From assembly GCA_017470735.1 (NCBI GenBank), contig JAFUYB010000043.1, positions 32,662 through 96,661 of the forward strand: 64,000 nucleotides of DNA. Reading direction: 5' to 3'. Each line of letters starts with the position of its first letter. Position 1 is the first letter of the stretch. Below the pieces are notes generated by a model, which made no database searches, was not told the origin of the DNA, and saw only the letters and a list, made by a program, of their open reading frames with translations. Source of the stretch: Lachnospiraceae bacterium. GTDB taxonomy: Bacteria > Bacillota > Clostridia > Lachnospirales > Lachnospiraceae. Positions 1 through 10,575 of the stretch are shown here, in pieces. The position numbers were made by a program, and so were the translations under genes.

Positions 1-360
1 GCTGCTGTCTGCCTCCCGCAGCAGATAAAAATCCAGCCCGTCCCCTTCCGGCTCTACGGTAATGACGCCCCAGTATTCCGGCACATGCTCCCTGATATGA
101 TGGGCGTGTCTGGTTCCCACGACGACAAAATTCTTGTCAAAAAAACGGTCGTAATCTTTTACCTGGCGCGCCAGACGCTCATAAGTATCCGCATCGCTTT
201 TTATTTCCACGCCGGTCAGACCGCCCTCTGTCACAACGACAATGTCCGCCCTGGATTTTCCCATCGTCAGTTCTTCAAAAAAACGCACCTTGCCATACTT
301 TTCTTCGAGATACATGCACAGATCATCCCGTATGTCCGCATCGCGCAAAATCTGTTTCAT
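1..360 (-). CDS. PD-(D/E)XK nuclease-like protein, partial (sce7726/MmcB-like)
   Basis: This reading frame runs from an ATG at 360 to the window edge, so only the first 120 residues are visible and the C-terminus is missing. The sequence shows a small alpha/beta domain: an N-terminal helix (MKQILRDADIRDDLCMYLEE), then RADIVVV, a turn, and VEIKSD near residues 38-56. The D...EIK arrangement is the usual signature of the PD-(D/E)XK nuclease fold. Small stand-alone proteins of this shape are often named sce7726 or MmcB-like and are presumed DNA-acting, but I cannot confirm either name. It lies just downstream of the tmRNA terminator, so it is probably transcribed separately. Confidence 0.6.
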   Translation of the reverse strand, partial: MKQILRDADIRDDLCMYLEEKYGKVRFFEELTMGKSRADIVVVTEGGLTGVEIKSDADTYERLARQVKDYDRFFDKNFVVVGTRHAHHIREHVPEYWGVITVEPEGDGLDFYLLREADSS

Positions 361-450
361 CGTATTTTTTTTCCTGTTTTTGCAGTTTTCTCCATGCAAA
401 AAGTCCTATATTCAGCCACAGCTCCCTTATGTTTAAATCTTCAGAAATTA

Positions 451-487
451 CTTAAAATAAGGGATCGCCGAAAAACAGGCAATCCCC
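451..487 (-). terminator. Intrinsic terminator of ssrA
   Basis: On the minus strand, directly after the tmRNA CCA end, GGGATTGCC pairs with GGCGATCCC (one mismatch) around a T-rich loop and is followed by TTATTTT. This is a good Rho-independent terminator for the tmRNA transcript. Confidence 0.75.
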
Positions 488-493
488 AAAAAG

Positions 494-834
494 TGGACTA
501 GGCGGGAATCGAACCCGCGTCCAAAAATCCGTCCCCTGTCCTTCTACGAGCGTAGTCCGTTGTTAAGATTCCCCCGCGCATCCGAAAACGGACATCCAAA
601 TGCGGTCGGTAGCTTCATATTACGCCCTTGCGCGCAAAGCTTTGCGCAAGTCGTTTCCTATCTGGTCGAAGCCCGGATCCAAAGGGATAGGTACCCTTGG
701 GCGGACTGCTGCCAAATTAGGCAGCGTATGCTAATTCGTAATCGTCAGCATTTAATTTTAAGGTTGGAATTTGACGCATCCCGTGCGGCTCGCTTCTCCA
801 GCTTCAGAATCCCTGTCGAAACCTTTACTAGCCC
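494..834 (-). ncRNA. ssrA: Transfer-messenger RNA (tmRNA)
   Basis: tmRNA rescues stalled ribosomes and tags the unfinished peptide for proteolysis. The 5' end GGGCTAG pairs with CTAGTCC just before the terminal CA at the 3' end (one G-U pair), forming the tRNA-like acceptor stem. The 5' side continues with the conserved GGTTTCGACAGGG, and the 3' side ends in a T-arm-like GGTTCGATTCC. An internal frame encodes a tag ending ADDYELAYAA followed by TAA near 710-745; an -AA end is what ClpXP-type proteases recognise. The exact resume codon is my inference. It is immediately downstream of smpB, whose product is its protein partner, which is classic Clostridia synteny. Confidence 0.93.
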
Positions 835-887
835 TTTTGCATGGTAAGATACTGATCTCATCAAAGAAGTACCCATGCACTACTTAT

Positions 888-917
888 ACTATACGACAAT
901 GCAAGCATATTTTTCAA
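888..917 (-). promoter_or_regulatory. Candidate ssrA promoter
   Basis: On the minus strand TTGAAA (912-917) and TATAGT (888-893) are separated by 18 nt, about 50 nt upstream of the mature tmRNA 5' end, leaving a leader that RNase P would remove. Confidence 0.5.
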
Positions 918-965
918 GGTATCCATTCAATTTTCCGAAATTATTCATATACAGCCCGGTTCTGT

Positions 966-1433
966 CTACCGCAGGTTTCTGACCTTGAAATCCCGCTCCG
1001 CTTCCCTTCTCTGATCCTTTTTGGCAATGTCGTGGCGCTTGTCATAAAGCTTCTTGCCCTTCGCCAACGCGATTTTCAGCTTTACCAGACCGCCGGAAAA
1101 ATACACCTCAACCGGCACGATCGTATAGCCTTTTTGCGCGATCTGTCCGGTCAGCTTGCGGATCTCATGCCTGTGCAGCAGTAATTTCCGCGGGCGGATC
1201 GGGTCTTTATTCATGATGTTGCCCATCTCATACGGGGAAATGTGCATCTGGTAAATGACCGCCTCGCCGTCCTCGATCCGTATGAACGCTTCCTTGATCG
1301 AACATTTCCCCATGCGCAGGGATTTCACCTCGGTACCGACCAATGATATTCCTGCCTCATAGACCTCTTCGAAAAAGTAATCATGACTTGCTTTTTTGTT
1401 GTTTGCGATGAGCTTTCGGCTTTTTTCTGCCAT
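966..1433 (-). CDS. smpB: SsrA-binding protein SmpB
   Basis: A 155-residue protein of the normal family length. It binds the tRNA-like domain of tmRNA and delivers it to stalled ribosomes. Family hallmarks are present: [17 protein letters not shown] at the N-terminus, [14 protein letters not shown], the [10 protein letters not shown] segment, and a basic C-terminal tail ([18 protein letters not shown]) that enters the mRNA channel. The ATG at 1433 fits the conserved N-terminus, so the gene overlaps the 3' end of rnr by 53 nt, implying co-transcription and possibly translational coupling. ssrA follows on the same strand. Confidence 0.97.
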   Translation of the reverse strand: MAEKSRKLIANNKKASHDYFFEEVYEAGISLVGTEVKSLRMGKCSIKEAFIRIEDGEAVIYQMHISPYEMGNIMNKDPIRPRKLLLHRHEIRKLTGQIAQKGYTIVPVEVYFSGGLVKLKIALAKGKKLYDKRHDIAKKDQRREAERDFKVRNLR

Positions 1434-3387
1434 GTTTTATCCTTTTCTTGTCCGGCTTGTGCCGTTCCTGCCTGTGTTCTTCGTAAAGTGAAAAATCCAA
1501 AAGTCTTGCCTCTATGTCAGCGGCATCCACCCGGATCGTCACAACATCTCCCAGTGTGTAATGCCGGTTGGAATTCTGCCCCACCAGCTCATAAGTATCC
1601 TCAAAATACTCGTAATAATCCCCGCGCATCAGGCGCATCGGAACCATGCCCTCAACCGTGTTGGGAAGCTCCACATACATCCCCCACGCCGTCACGCCGG
1701 AAATCTTTCCTTCATAAATCTCACCGATATGATCCGCCATGTACTCGATCATCTTCATCTTGTCCACTTCGCGTTCCATATCGTCAGCCCGGCGCTCCGC
1801 CTCACTCGCCTTTTTCGCAAGCTCCGGCAGGATCGCCTCATAATGCGCGCGGCGTTTCCGTTTCAGCTTGCCATGCAGCTGTTCTTTGATGATCCGGTGG
1901 ACGATCAGATCCGGATAGCGCCGGATCGGTGAAGTAAAATGACAGTAATGCTCTGCCGCCAGCCCGAAGTGACCGACATTTTCCGGAGCATACTCCGCCC
2001 GCTGCATGGAGCGCAGCACCAGCACGGACAGCAGTCCCTCTTCGGGTCTGCCCTGCACCTTTTTTAACAGCTTTTGCATATCCTTTGGCGAAGCCTCCTT
2101 GCCCGAACCGCCCATCGTCAGTCCAAAGCCTGCGATAAGCTTACGCAGGGAAAGCAGCTTCTCTCCGTCCGGCTTGCCGTGATTGCGGTACAGAAACGGA
2201 ATCTTTTTCGAGAAAAATTCTTTCGCTACTGTCTCATTCGCCGACAGCATGAAATCCTCGATCATCAGCTCGGCTATGCCGCGTTCCCGTGCCTCGACAG
2301 CGATAGCATGGCCTGTACGGTCGAGCCTGATCTTTGCCTCAGGGAATTCAAAATCAACCGAGCCGCGCTTTAAGCGTCTGCGGCGGATACGGCGGGACAG
2401 ATCCTGCATCAGATAAAAATCCCCAAGCATGTCCGCATACCTGACGCACAGCGTCCGGTCTCCATGATTTAAAATCTCATTCACATCATGATAGGTCATG
2501 CGGTGCGTGACGCGGATCACCGATTCCGCGATCTCATATTTTACCACCTTGCCCTTTTTATCGATCCGCATGATGCAGCTTAGCGCGAGCCTGTTCTCAC
2601 CCTCATTCAGCGAACAGATGCCGTTGCTTAAGATGCGCGGCAGCATCGGGATCACACGGTCCGTCAGATAAATGCTCGTGCCGCGTTCCTTTGCCTCCCG
2701 GTCAAGCGCGCTGTCTTCTTCAACATAATGCGACACATCCGCGATATGCACTCCGAGAATATAATCATCCCCCTCACGCCGGATCGACACCGCATCATCA
2801 AAATCCTTGGTATCGTCGCCGTCAATGGTCACCATATTCACGCCGGTCAGATCCAGCCTGCGCCGGATATCCCTCTTTTTGACCGGCACCGAAACCTTTT
2901 TCGCTGCTGCGGTCACCTCTTTGTCGAAGGTGGTCGGCACGCCAAATTTTTTCACCACCGACAGGATATCCACGCCGGGATCGTCCTTGTAACCGATGAT
3001 CTCTGTCACTTCTGCCTCTGGCAATTTCGTCTCACTGCCGTAGGAAAGCATACGGCAGACGACCTTTTGTCCGTCCTCTGCCCCACGGCTCTTGCGCGGC
3101 GAAATGTGGATCTCCTGCGGCAGCTTTGCATCATCCGGACGCACATAACCGTCCCGCCCGGACTGTTCGTAGACACCGACCACCGAGGTCACAGCCCGTT
3201 CGACTACGGCGACAACCTTTGCCTCTTTGCGATGCCCGTCTCGCCCATAATTGCCTGCTTCCAACGGCACGATCCGCACCGTATCCATGTGAAACGCGTC
3301 CGCCACATCGTGGCTTCCGATATAATAATCTTCCTCTTCGCCCTCGACGGTCACGAAGCCGAAGCCCTTTTTATTCTGTCGGAACAA
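1381..3387 (-). CDS. rnr: Ribonuclease R
   Basis: A 3'-5' exoribonuclease of the RNase II/VacB family that degrades structured RNA and works with SmpB-tmRNA in clearing non-stop mRNA. Visible parts are a cold-shock-like domain ([19 protein letters not shown]), the RNB catalytic centre with [16 protein letters not shown] where the acidic residues bind metal, [19 protein letters not shown] near residue 480, a C-terminal S1 domain and a very basic tail. The start is uncertain. TTG at 3387 has AAAGGA upstream, but a much stronger AGGAGGG at 3418-3424 lies just before in-frame ATT (3414) and ATC (3411) codons, which would add eight or nine residues. No in-frame ATG exists there. Confidence 0.95.
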   Translation of the reverse strand: MFRQNKKGFGFVTVEGEEEDYYIGSHDVADAFHMDTVRIVPLEAGNYGRDGHRKEAKVVAVVERAVTSVVGVYEQSGRDGYVRPDDAKLPQEIHISPRKSRGAEDGQKVVCRMLSYGSETKLPEAEVTEIIGYKDDPGVDILSVVKKFGVPTTFDKEVTAAAKKVSVPVKKRDIRRRLDLTGVNMVTIDGDDTKDFDDAVSIRREGDDYILGVHIADVSHYVEEDSALDREAKERGTSIYLTDRVIPMLPRILSNGICSLNEGENRLALSCIMRIDKKGKVVKYEIAESVIRVTHRMTYHDVNEILNHGDRTLCVRYADMLGDFYLMQDLSRRIRRRRLKRGSVDFEFPEAKIRLDRTGHAIAVEARERGIAELMIEDFMLSANETVAKEFFSKKIPFLYRNHGKPDGEKLLSLRKLIAGFGLTMGGSGKEASPKDMQKLLKKVQGRPEEGLLSVLVLRSMQRAEYAPENVGHFGLAAEHYCHFTSPIRRYPDLIVHRIIKEQLHGKLKRKRRAHYEAILPELAKKASEAERRADDMEREVDKMKMIEYMADHIGEIYEGKISGVTAWGMYVELPNTVEGMVPMRLMRGDYYEYFEDTYELVGQNSNRHYTLGDVVTIRVDAADIEARLLDFSLYEEHRQERHKPDKKRIKHGRKKPKAHRKQQKSKS

Positions 3388-3471
3388 TCCGATCCTTTCC
3401 TGCTTTGCGATAATGATCCCTCCTTAAACGAAATCTCACTAAACGGCATTACCTGCTACGATAATTCATCT

Positions 3472-3510
3472 GCTAAAAATAAGAACCACCGAGCAAATCC
3501 CCGGTGGTCC
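3472..3510 (-). terminator. Intrinsic terminator after secG
   Basis: On the minus strand GGACCACCG and CGGTGGTTC form a stem with a 10-nt loop, followed by TTATTTTT. It sits between the secG stop and the rnr leader, so rnr likely depends on read-through or on its own promoter. Confidence 0.75.
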
Positions 3511-3517
3511 TTTCAAC

Positions 3518-3754
3518 TCATAAGCTCCCGATACACAATACTGCGGCAAGTACAAAGAACAACAGCACCAGCACGCTGGTCGCCCTGACAAGCATACCCT
3601 CACGGGAACGCCCTTTGTTCTTGCTCCAGTAGCTTTCCAGATTCTGTCCGCCAAGCGAACCAAGTCCTGCTGACTTTCCCTCCTGGAACAGAATGACCAC
3701 GGTAAGAACCACACTCACAATGATGAATGCTACCATCAATGCTGTTTTCACCAT
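3518..3754 (-). CDS. secG: Preprotein translocase subunit SecG
   Basis: A 78-residue membrane protein of typical SecG length that associates with SecYE to stimulate protein export. There are two hydrophobic helices, about residues 2-22 (ALMVAFIIVSVVLTVVILFQ) and 55-76, separated by the family loop EGKSAGLGSLGGQNLESYWSKNKGRS. The ATG at 3754 is preceded by a GGAGG-type ribosome binding site. A clear promoter lies upstream and a terminator directly downstream. Its position before rnr-smpB-ssrA is conserved in Firmicutes. Confidence 0.95.
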   Translation of the reverse strand: MVKTALMVAFIIVSVVLTVVILFQEGKSAGLGSLGGQNLESYWSKNKGRSREGMLVRATSVLVLLFFVLAAVLCIGSL

Positions 3755-3795
3755 TTTTATCTACCTCCAAAACACATCATAGATGACAAGCAGAG

Positions 3796-3824
3796 ATTAT
3801 AACATAGTTAAATCGGGATTTCAA
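3796..3824 (-). promoter_or_regulatory. secG promoter
   Basis: TTGAAA (3819-3824) and TATAAT (3796-3801) on the minus strand with a 17-nt spacer. This is a near-consensus vegetative promoter about 40 nt before the secG start. Confidence 0.8.
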
Positions 3825-3867
3825 GCTGTCATTTTACGGTTTTTAGTATGTTTTTAGTACGCGGTTT

Positions 3868-5238
<1,371 letters not shown>

Positions 5239-5275
5239 TTACTATGCTTCGCTACTTCGTTAAACACAATGAAGT

Positions 5276-5304
5276 ATTATACTACTTTGTAACCGATTAT
5301 GCAA
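5276..5304 (-). promoter_or_regulatory. gdhA promoter
   Basis: TTGCAT (5299-5304) and TATAAT (5276-5281) on the minus strand with a 17-nt spacer, 56 nt before the gdhA ATG. Confidence 0.7.
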
Positions 5305-5305
5305 A

Positions 5306-6757
5306 TCACACGGAAATCTCTGCCGTCATCCCCAGGGATTCTTTATTTTCATCCAGCACCGGACGCACGACATCCCTTAGATAATTCGTCACCTGGGACG
5401 GTGCCCTGCCGACATATTTCTCCGGCTGCATTGCCGCCTTGAGTTCATCAAGCTCCAACGGAAATGCGTCATCCTCTGCGATCAGTTCCAGCAGATTGTT
5501 CTCTTTTCCGTGCTCCTTGACAGTCTTTCCTGCCTCCATCGACAGCTTCCGTATCTCCTCGTGCAGCTCCTGCCGGTTGCCGCCCTGCTTTACCGCGTCC
5601 ATCATAATGTTTTCCGTCGCCATAAATGGCAGCTCAGCCATTAAATGCTTTTCAATGACCTTCGGATAGACCACCAGCCCGTCCGCCACATTCAGGCACA
5701 GATCAAGCACGCCGTCCGTCGCCAGAAAGCCTTCCGCGATCGACAGGCGCTTGTTCGCCGAGTCGTCCAAGGTCCGCTCAAACCACTGCGTCGCGGAAGT
5801 AACCGCGGGATTTAAAGCGTCAATGATAATGTAGCGCGACAGCGACGCGATCCGCTCGGAGCGCATCGGGTTGCGCTTGTACGCCATCGCCGAAGAACCG
5901 ATCTGGCTCTTTTCAAACGGCTCCTCCACCTCTTTTAAATGCTGGAGCAGCCGGATGTCGTTGCTCATTTTATGCGCGCTCGCCGCAATGCCGGCAAGGA
6001 CATTCGTCACACGCGTATCCAGCTTTCGGGAATAGGTCTGTCCCGATACCGGATAGCACGCGTCAAAATCCATCTTCTTCGCGATCATCGGATCGATCCT
6101 GTCGATCGTCTCTTCATCCCCGTCAAACAGTTCCATGAAGCTCGCCTGCGTACCGGTCGTGCCCTTTGAACCAAGCAGCTTCATCGTCGATATGACATAA
6201 TCCAGATCTTCCAGATCCATCATAAATTCATTGATCCAAAGTGTCGCCCGTTTGCCGAGCGTCGTCGGCTGCGCCGGCTGGAAATGGGTAAAGGCGAGTG
6301 TCGGCAGATCCTTATATTTATCCGCGAAATCCGCCAGACGGCTGATCACATTTAAAAGCTTTTTGCGCAGCAGCCGCAGCCCTTCCCGCATGATAATGAC
6401 ATCGGTATTGTCGCCGACATAGCAGGATGTCGCCCCCAGATGGATGATCCCTGCCGCCTTCGGGCACTGCTGTCCGTATGCGTACACATGGCTCATGACA
6501 TCGTGCCGCACTTCTTTCTCTCTGGCTCTTGCCACATCGTAATTGATGTCCGTGATATGCGCCTTCATCTCATCGATCATCGCCTGCGTGATGACCGGCT
6601 CGCCGTCCTGCGACAATCCAAGCTCCATCTCCGTCTCAGCTAATGCGATCCACAGCTTCCGCCAGGTCGAAAACTTCATATCCTGCGAAAAAATGTACTG
6701 CATCTCCTTGCTCGCATACCGCTGTGACAGCGGGCTTTCGTATCTGTCCGTGCTCAA
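5306..6757 (-). CDS. purB: Adenylosuccinate lyase
   Basis: A 483-residue member of the fumarase/aspartase superfamily that cleaves adenylosuccinate to AMP and SAICAR to AICAR. The catalytic HDVMSH (85-90), HLGATS (106-111) and the superfamily signature GSSAMAYKRNPMRSERI near residue 290 are all present. The start is a TTG at 6757 with AGGAGG seven nt upstream; no better ATG is nearby. It is the last gene of the purC-purF-purB run, 37 nt after purF, consistent with an operon for de novo purine synthesis. Confidence 0.96.
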   Translation of the reverse strand: MSTDRYESPLSQRYASKEMQYIFSQDMKFSTWRKLWIALAETEMELGLSQDGEPVITQAMIDEMKAHITDINYDVARAREKEVRHDVMSHVYAYGQQCPKAAGIIHLGATSCYVGDNTDVIIMREGLRLLRKKLLNVISRLADFADKYKDLPTLAFTHFQPAQPTTLGKRATLWINEFMMDLEDLDYVISTMKLLGSKGTTGTQASFMELFDGDEETIDRIDPMIAKKMDFDACYPVSGQTYSRKLDTRVTNVLAGIAASAHKMSNDIRLLQHLKEVEEPFEKSQIGSSAMAYKRNPMRSERIASLSRYIIIDALNPAVTSATQWFERTLDDSANKRLSIAEGFLATDGVLDLCLNVADGLVVYPKVIEKHLMAELPFMATENIMMDAVKQGGNRQELHEEIRKLSMEAGKTVKEHGKENNLLELIAEDDAFPLELDELKAAMQPEKYVGRAPSQVTNYLRDVVRPVLDENKESLGMTAEISV

Positions 6758-6794
6758 TTCGTCTCCTCCTTATGCCAAAATCTGCCGTAAAAAA

Positions 6795-8237
6795 CTATTT
6801 TTCATATTCTCCCCGGATATCCTCTTCCGGTGCTTCATACGGGTATTTCCCGGTAAAGCATCCCATGCAGATGCCTTTTCCATTTACCATCTCAGGCAGT
6901 CTTTCCACCCTCAGGTAGCCAAGCGAATCCGCCCCGATCACCTTGCGGATATCCTCGATCGAGCGGTTGTAGGCGATCAGCTGCTCCCGCACCGGAATAT
7001 CGATGCCAAAATAGCACGGCCAAAGGAACGGCGGCGCCGCGACCCGCATATGCACCTCTTTTGCGCCCGCCTCCCGCAGCATCGTCACGATCCGGTCAGA
7101 AGTCGTCCCGCGCACGATCGAATCATCGATCATAATGATCCGCTTGCCTTTGACCGCCTCGTGCAGCACATTGAGCTTGACTTGTACAGCCGACTCCCGG
7201 TTCTTCTGCTTGGGACTGATGAATGACCGGCCGACATACGCATTCTTCACAAACGCCGTGCCGTAAGGAATGCCGGACTCCAGCGAATAACCGAGCGCCG
7301 CCGCCCGTCCCGATTCCGGCACATCCACGACCAGATCGGCTTCCACCGGTGAATCAATCGCCAGAAAACGCCCCGCACGGATGCGGCTGTCATAGACCGA
7401 AATCCCGTCAATCGAGCTGTCCAGTCTCGCGAAATAAATATATTCGAAAATACACCTTGCCTCCTGATCCTCAGGCAAGCAGTGCGAGGTGTCCGATACG
7501 ACCTTGCCGTCCGCATCCACCGTCACGATCTCGCCCGGCAGCACATCCCGTATGAATTTTGCTCCGATCGTCTCCAGCGCCGATGACTCCGACGCAAAAA
7601 TATAAGTATTGTCCCGCCTGCCCAGGCAGAGCGGCTTGAACCCGAAAGGATCCCGGACCGCGATCAGCTTCCGCGGACTCATGATCACCAGTGAATACGC
7701 TCCCTGCAAGCGGTTTACTGTCCGGCTGACGGCCTCTTCCACGGATTGGGAACGCAGCCTCTCCCTGGCGATCACATAGGCGATCGTCTCTGTGTCGATC
7801 GTCGTCTGGAAGATCGCGCCGGTCTGGGAAAGCTCTTCCCGCAGCTGGTTCGCATTGATCAGATTGCCGTTGTGCGCCAACGCCAGCGTGCCCTTTGCGT
7901 AGTTTAAGACCAGCGGCTGGGCATTCGCCAAGGTCGATTCACCCGCCGTAGAATAACGGACATGCCCCACGCCGAGATTGCCGTGCAGCTTTTCTAAGAC
8001 CTCGCCCGTAAATACCTCATTGACCAGGCCCATGCCCTTCATCGAATCCACCCTGCCCTTCGGACCGGATATGTCCGACACCGCAATACCGCAGGACTCC
8101 TGCCCTCGGTGCTGCAGGGCAAACAGCCCATAATAGATCGAAGATGCCACATCATTCCCGCCGAGATCGTACATCCCGAATACGCCGCACGCCTCGTGGA
8201 TTCCCTTGCCCGAAACGGTATCCTTCTTCATCGCCAA
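6795..8237 (-). CDS. purF: Amidophosphoribosyltransferase
   Basis: A 480-residue enzyme that commits PRPP and glutamine to purine synthesis, forming phosphoribosylamine. The N-terminal nucleophile Cys17 in HEACGVFGMYD follows a 16-residue leader that would be removed as a propeptide. The glutaminase segment GHVRYSTAG and the PRPP loop RIIMIDDSIVRGTTS are visible. A CMGCF motif near the C-terminus and spaced cysteines are compatible with the Fe-S form known in Bacillus, though cluster binding is inferred. TTG at 8237 has AAGGAG nine nt upstream; the ATG six nt further in would be too far from that site. Confidence 0.96.
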   Translation of the reverse strand: MAMKKDTVSGKGIHEACGVFGMYDLGGNDVASSIYYGLFALQHRGQESCGIAVSDISGPKGRVDSMKGMGLVNEVFTGEVLEKLHGNLGVGHVRYSTAGESTLANAQPLVLNYAKGTLALAHNGNLINANQLREELSQTGAIFQTTIDTETIAYVIARERLRSQSVEEAVSRTVNRLQGAYSLVIMSPRKLIAVRDPFGFKPLCLGRRDNTYIFASESSALETIGAKFIRDVLPGEIVTVDADGKVVSDTSHCLPEDQEARCIFEYIYFARLDSSIDGISVYDSRIRAGRFLAIDSPVEADLVVDVPESGRAAALGYSLESGIPYGTAFVKNAYVGRSFISPKQKNRESAVQVKLNVLHEAVKGKRIIMIDDSIVRGTTSDRIVTMLREAGAKEVHMRVAAPPFLWPCYFGIDIPVREQLIAYNRSIEDIRKVIGADSLGYLRVERLPEMVNGKGICMGCFTGKYPYEAPEEDIRGEYEK

Positions 8238-8336
8238 ATTCGTTTTCTCCTTAAAAATTCGTATGTTATTATCCGGCTTACACTGTCAAATGTTTGCACC
8301 CCAAATGGCAAACTCTCCGCAGAGATGTCAGTGCTG

Positions 8337-9218
8337 TCACCCCTGAAACCGTTCTCCCGTCAGCAGGAAAAATGCCTCTTTGTACTTCTCCACCGTCCAG
8401 TCGATCACTTCCTGCGGAAGCAGATAATCGCTTTCGGGATGCTCTTTCAGCCAGTCCCGCACGAACTGCTTGTCAAAGGACGGCTGGCTCTGCCCCGGCA
8501 CATAGCCCTCTTTCGGCCAGAACCGCGAGCTGTCCGGCGTCAGCATCTCATCCGCAAGCACGACATTTCCGTCTTCGTCCAGTCCGAATTCAAACTTCGT
8601 ATCCGCAATGATAATGCCTTTTTCCAGTGCGTAATCCGCGCACTTTTTATACAAAGTCAGTGTTGCGTCTTTTAAACGCGTCGCATACTCCATGCCCTTG
8701 CCCGGATGCAGCTTCTCCAAAATCTCTGCCGTATCCTCAAAGGTAATGTGCTCGTCATGCAGTCCGATCTCGGCCTTGGTCGTCGGCGTATAGATTGCCT
8801 CCGGCAGCTTATCCGATTCCACCAGCCCCTCCGGCAGTTTGATCCCGCAGACCGTACCATTCTTCTGATAGCTCTCCCACCCCGTGCCGGTAATGTACCC
8901 GCGCACGATGCACTCAATCGGCAGCATTGAAAGCTTTTTGCACTTCATGCTCTTGCCTTCGTATTCCGGCTTCCTGAAATACTCCGGCATATCCGCCGTA
9001 TCCGTGGAGATAAAATGGTTGCCGATCACATCCGCCGTATAGTCAAACCAGAATTTCGACATCTGCGTCAGGATCGCCCCTTTGTCTTTGATCACATTTT
9101 TCAGGATCACATCAAAGGCGGATATCCGGTCTGTCGCTACCATAACGATCGCATCGCCGATATCATAGACCTCGCGCACCTTTCCCTCTTTTGCCGGCTT
9201 TAATTCTTTTACTTCCAT
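8337..9218 (-). CDS. purC: Phosphoribosylaminoimidazole-succinocarboxamide synthase
   Basis: SAICAR synthetase, 293 residues, joining aspartate to CAIR with ATP. Recognisable segments are GKVREVYDIGD, ATDRISAFDVILKNVIKDKG, PIECIVRGYITGTGWESYQ, DTKFEFGLDEDG and DEMLTPDSSRFWP. I take the ATG at 9218 because AAAGGAG lies upstream and the product then begins MEVKELKPAKEGKVRE, as in relatives; a longer frame from 9245 adds nine non-conserved residues. It is the first gene of the purC-purF-purB run, with a 99-nt gap before purF in which I see no riboswitch. Confidence 0.96.
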   Translation of the reverse strand: MEVKELKPAKEGKVREVYDIGDAIVMVATDRISAFDVILKNVIKDKGAILTQMSKFWFDYTADVIGNHFISTDTADMPEYFRKPEYEGKSMKCKKLSMLPIECIVRGYITGTGWESYQKNGTVCGIKLPEGLVESDKLPEAIYTPTTKAEIGLHDEHITFEDTAEILEKLHPGKGMEYATRLKDATLTLYKKCADYALEKGIIIADTKFEFGLDEDGNVVLADEMLTPDSSRFWPKEGYVPGQSQPSFDKQFVRDWLKEHPESDYLLPQEVIDWTVEKYKEAFFLLTGERFQG

Positions 9219-9295
9219 TTTAAAATAAACTCCTTTCCTGCCCATTTATCCTCTGAAACCAAACCCTGCAGTCAGCCTTTCGTATCCGCAAAAAC

Positions 9296-10435
9296 TCATT
9301 CTTCATTCTCTAAACGCGCGCGCACCCTTGCCTCCGCTTCGTCCGCCCCGGCATATCCGGTCTCCTTTGCCATCTGATAATAAGTCAGTGCCGTCTGCAG
9401 GTTCTGCTCCACGCCGTAACCGTTCTCATACAGATATCCCAGATTGACCTGCGCCTTTTCATAGCCGAGTGCAGCCGCAAGCTTTTGATAGTACACCGCC
9501 TGCTCAAAATTGGTCTCTACGCCATGTCCGTTGAAATACATGCAGCCGATCTCATTGAGCGCCGGCGCGTAATCCTGCTGTGCCGCCAGTTCAAAATAAT
9601 CCAGTGCCCGCGCATAGTCAATCGGCATGCCATAGCCCATCTCATACATAATACCGAGATAATACTGCGCCATCGCGTAACCGTCATCCGCTGCCGTCTC
9701 AAACTGCTCCCGTGCCGCGCTCCGGTCAGCGTCAACGCCGATCCCTTCCATATAAAGGATCCCGAGGCGCGTCCGTGCCGCATGGATCGCATATTGGTCT
9801 TCAATCGCTTCAGAATCTGATTCCGCCGTCTTCTGATAGAGCCGATACGCCTTTTTCGCGCGGCGCTTCGTGCCGATCCCCTTTTCGTAAAGATAGCCCA
9901 GATAATAGGTTCCGTCCAAAAGGCCTGCATCCTTAGCCGTCTTTATATTGGAAAAAATTTCCGGCTCATCACCGCCCGTATCAAGCCCTACCCTGCCGAG
10001 TCCGACATATCCCTGAGGATCCCCGAGCGCAACCGACCGGGCAAAATACTGCCTGGCTGCTTCGGTGTCCTTGTCCACCCCACAGCCGTTCAGGTACAGA
10101 TATCCAATCCCCGCCGCTGCCTGTGTCTGTCCGTAGGCATCTGCCGTCCGATACCACTCCAGCGCGCTCGTAAAATTCTGCTGTACGCCGCCTGCGCCAT
10201 AATCGTACATTACGCCCAGCCTGTAACAGGCTTCTGCATCACCGTCATAAGCGAGAACCAAAAGCTCCTTTTCGGACATGGCAAGGTAATCCACCTTCCC
10301 GCTGTCCCGGTCCGCTTCCTCTATTTCAACTACTGCCGGCACCGTGCTCCTGGTATGGGGCGTCCGCACCACTGCCACCACAAGTACGAGCATAAACAGC
10401 AGTACCGCCATCGTCTGCACCAGTCTTTTTTTCAA
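9296..10435 (-). CDS. Membrane-anchored Sel1-repeat protein
   Basis: About 379 residues. A short basic N-terminus (KKRLVQ) and one hydrophobic helix (MAVLLFMLVLVVAVV) anchor an extracytoplasmic domain of roughly eight Sel1-type TPR repeats (units such as AEACYRLGVMYDYGAGGVQQ and AMAQYYLGIMYEMGYGMPID, about 36 residues each). Sel1 repeats are protein-binding scaffolds; no catalytic residues are visible and the partner is unknown. The TTG start at 10435 has GGGGGAT upstream; an ATG at 10504 would extend it by 23 residues but lacks a good ribosome binding site and overlaps the gpmA promoter. It is transcribed divergently from gpmA. Confidence 0.8.
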   Translation of the reverse strand: MKKRLVQTMAVLLFMLVLVVAVVRTPHTRSTVPAVVEIEEADRDSGKVDYLAMSEKELLVLAYDGDAEACYRLGVMYDYGAGGVQQNFTSALEWYRTADAYGQTQAAAGIGYLYLNGCGVDKDTEAARQYFARSVALGDPQGYVGLGRVGLDTGGDEPEIFSNIKTAKDAGLLDGTYYLGYLYEKGIGTKRRAKKAYRLYQKTAESDSEAIEDQYAIHAARTRLGILYMEGIGVDADRSAAREQFETAADDGYAMAQYYLGIMYEMGYGMPIDYARALDYFELAAQQDYAPALNEIGCMYFNGHGVETNFEQAVYYQKLAAALGYEKAQVNLGYLYENGYGVEQNLQTALTYYQMAKETGYAGADEAEARVRARLENEE

Positions 10436-10503
10436 AATGATATCCCCCAGCCAAAAAAGAAAATCATTGCCTAGTATATCACAACCTTTTTTAAAAAGAA
10501 ACA

Positions 10504-10533
10504 TTGCTTCATAATCCCACTCTATGGTAAAAT
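10504..10533 (+). promoter_or_regulatory. gpmA promoter
   Basis: TTGCTT (10504-10509) and TAAAAT (10528-10533) with an 18-nt spacer, about 40 nt before the gpmA ATG. Confidence 0.6.
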
Positions 10534-10575
10534 AGGAGCGGTACTATTTTATAAATAGATAAAGGAGGACGAAAC

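Noticed and set aside
560..847. 95-codon plus-strand frame
   Set aside because: It lies entirely across the tmRNA gene on the opposite strand.
8238..8336. Purine riboswitch between purC and purF
   Set aside because: The 99-nt gap lacks the conserved three-way-junction loops; I see only a ribosome binding site.
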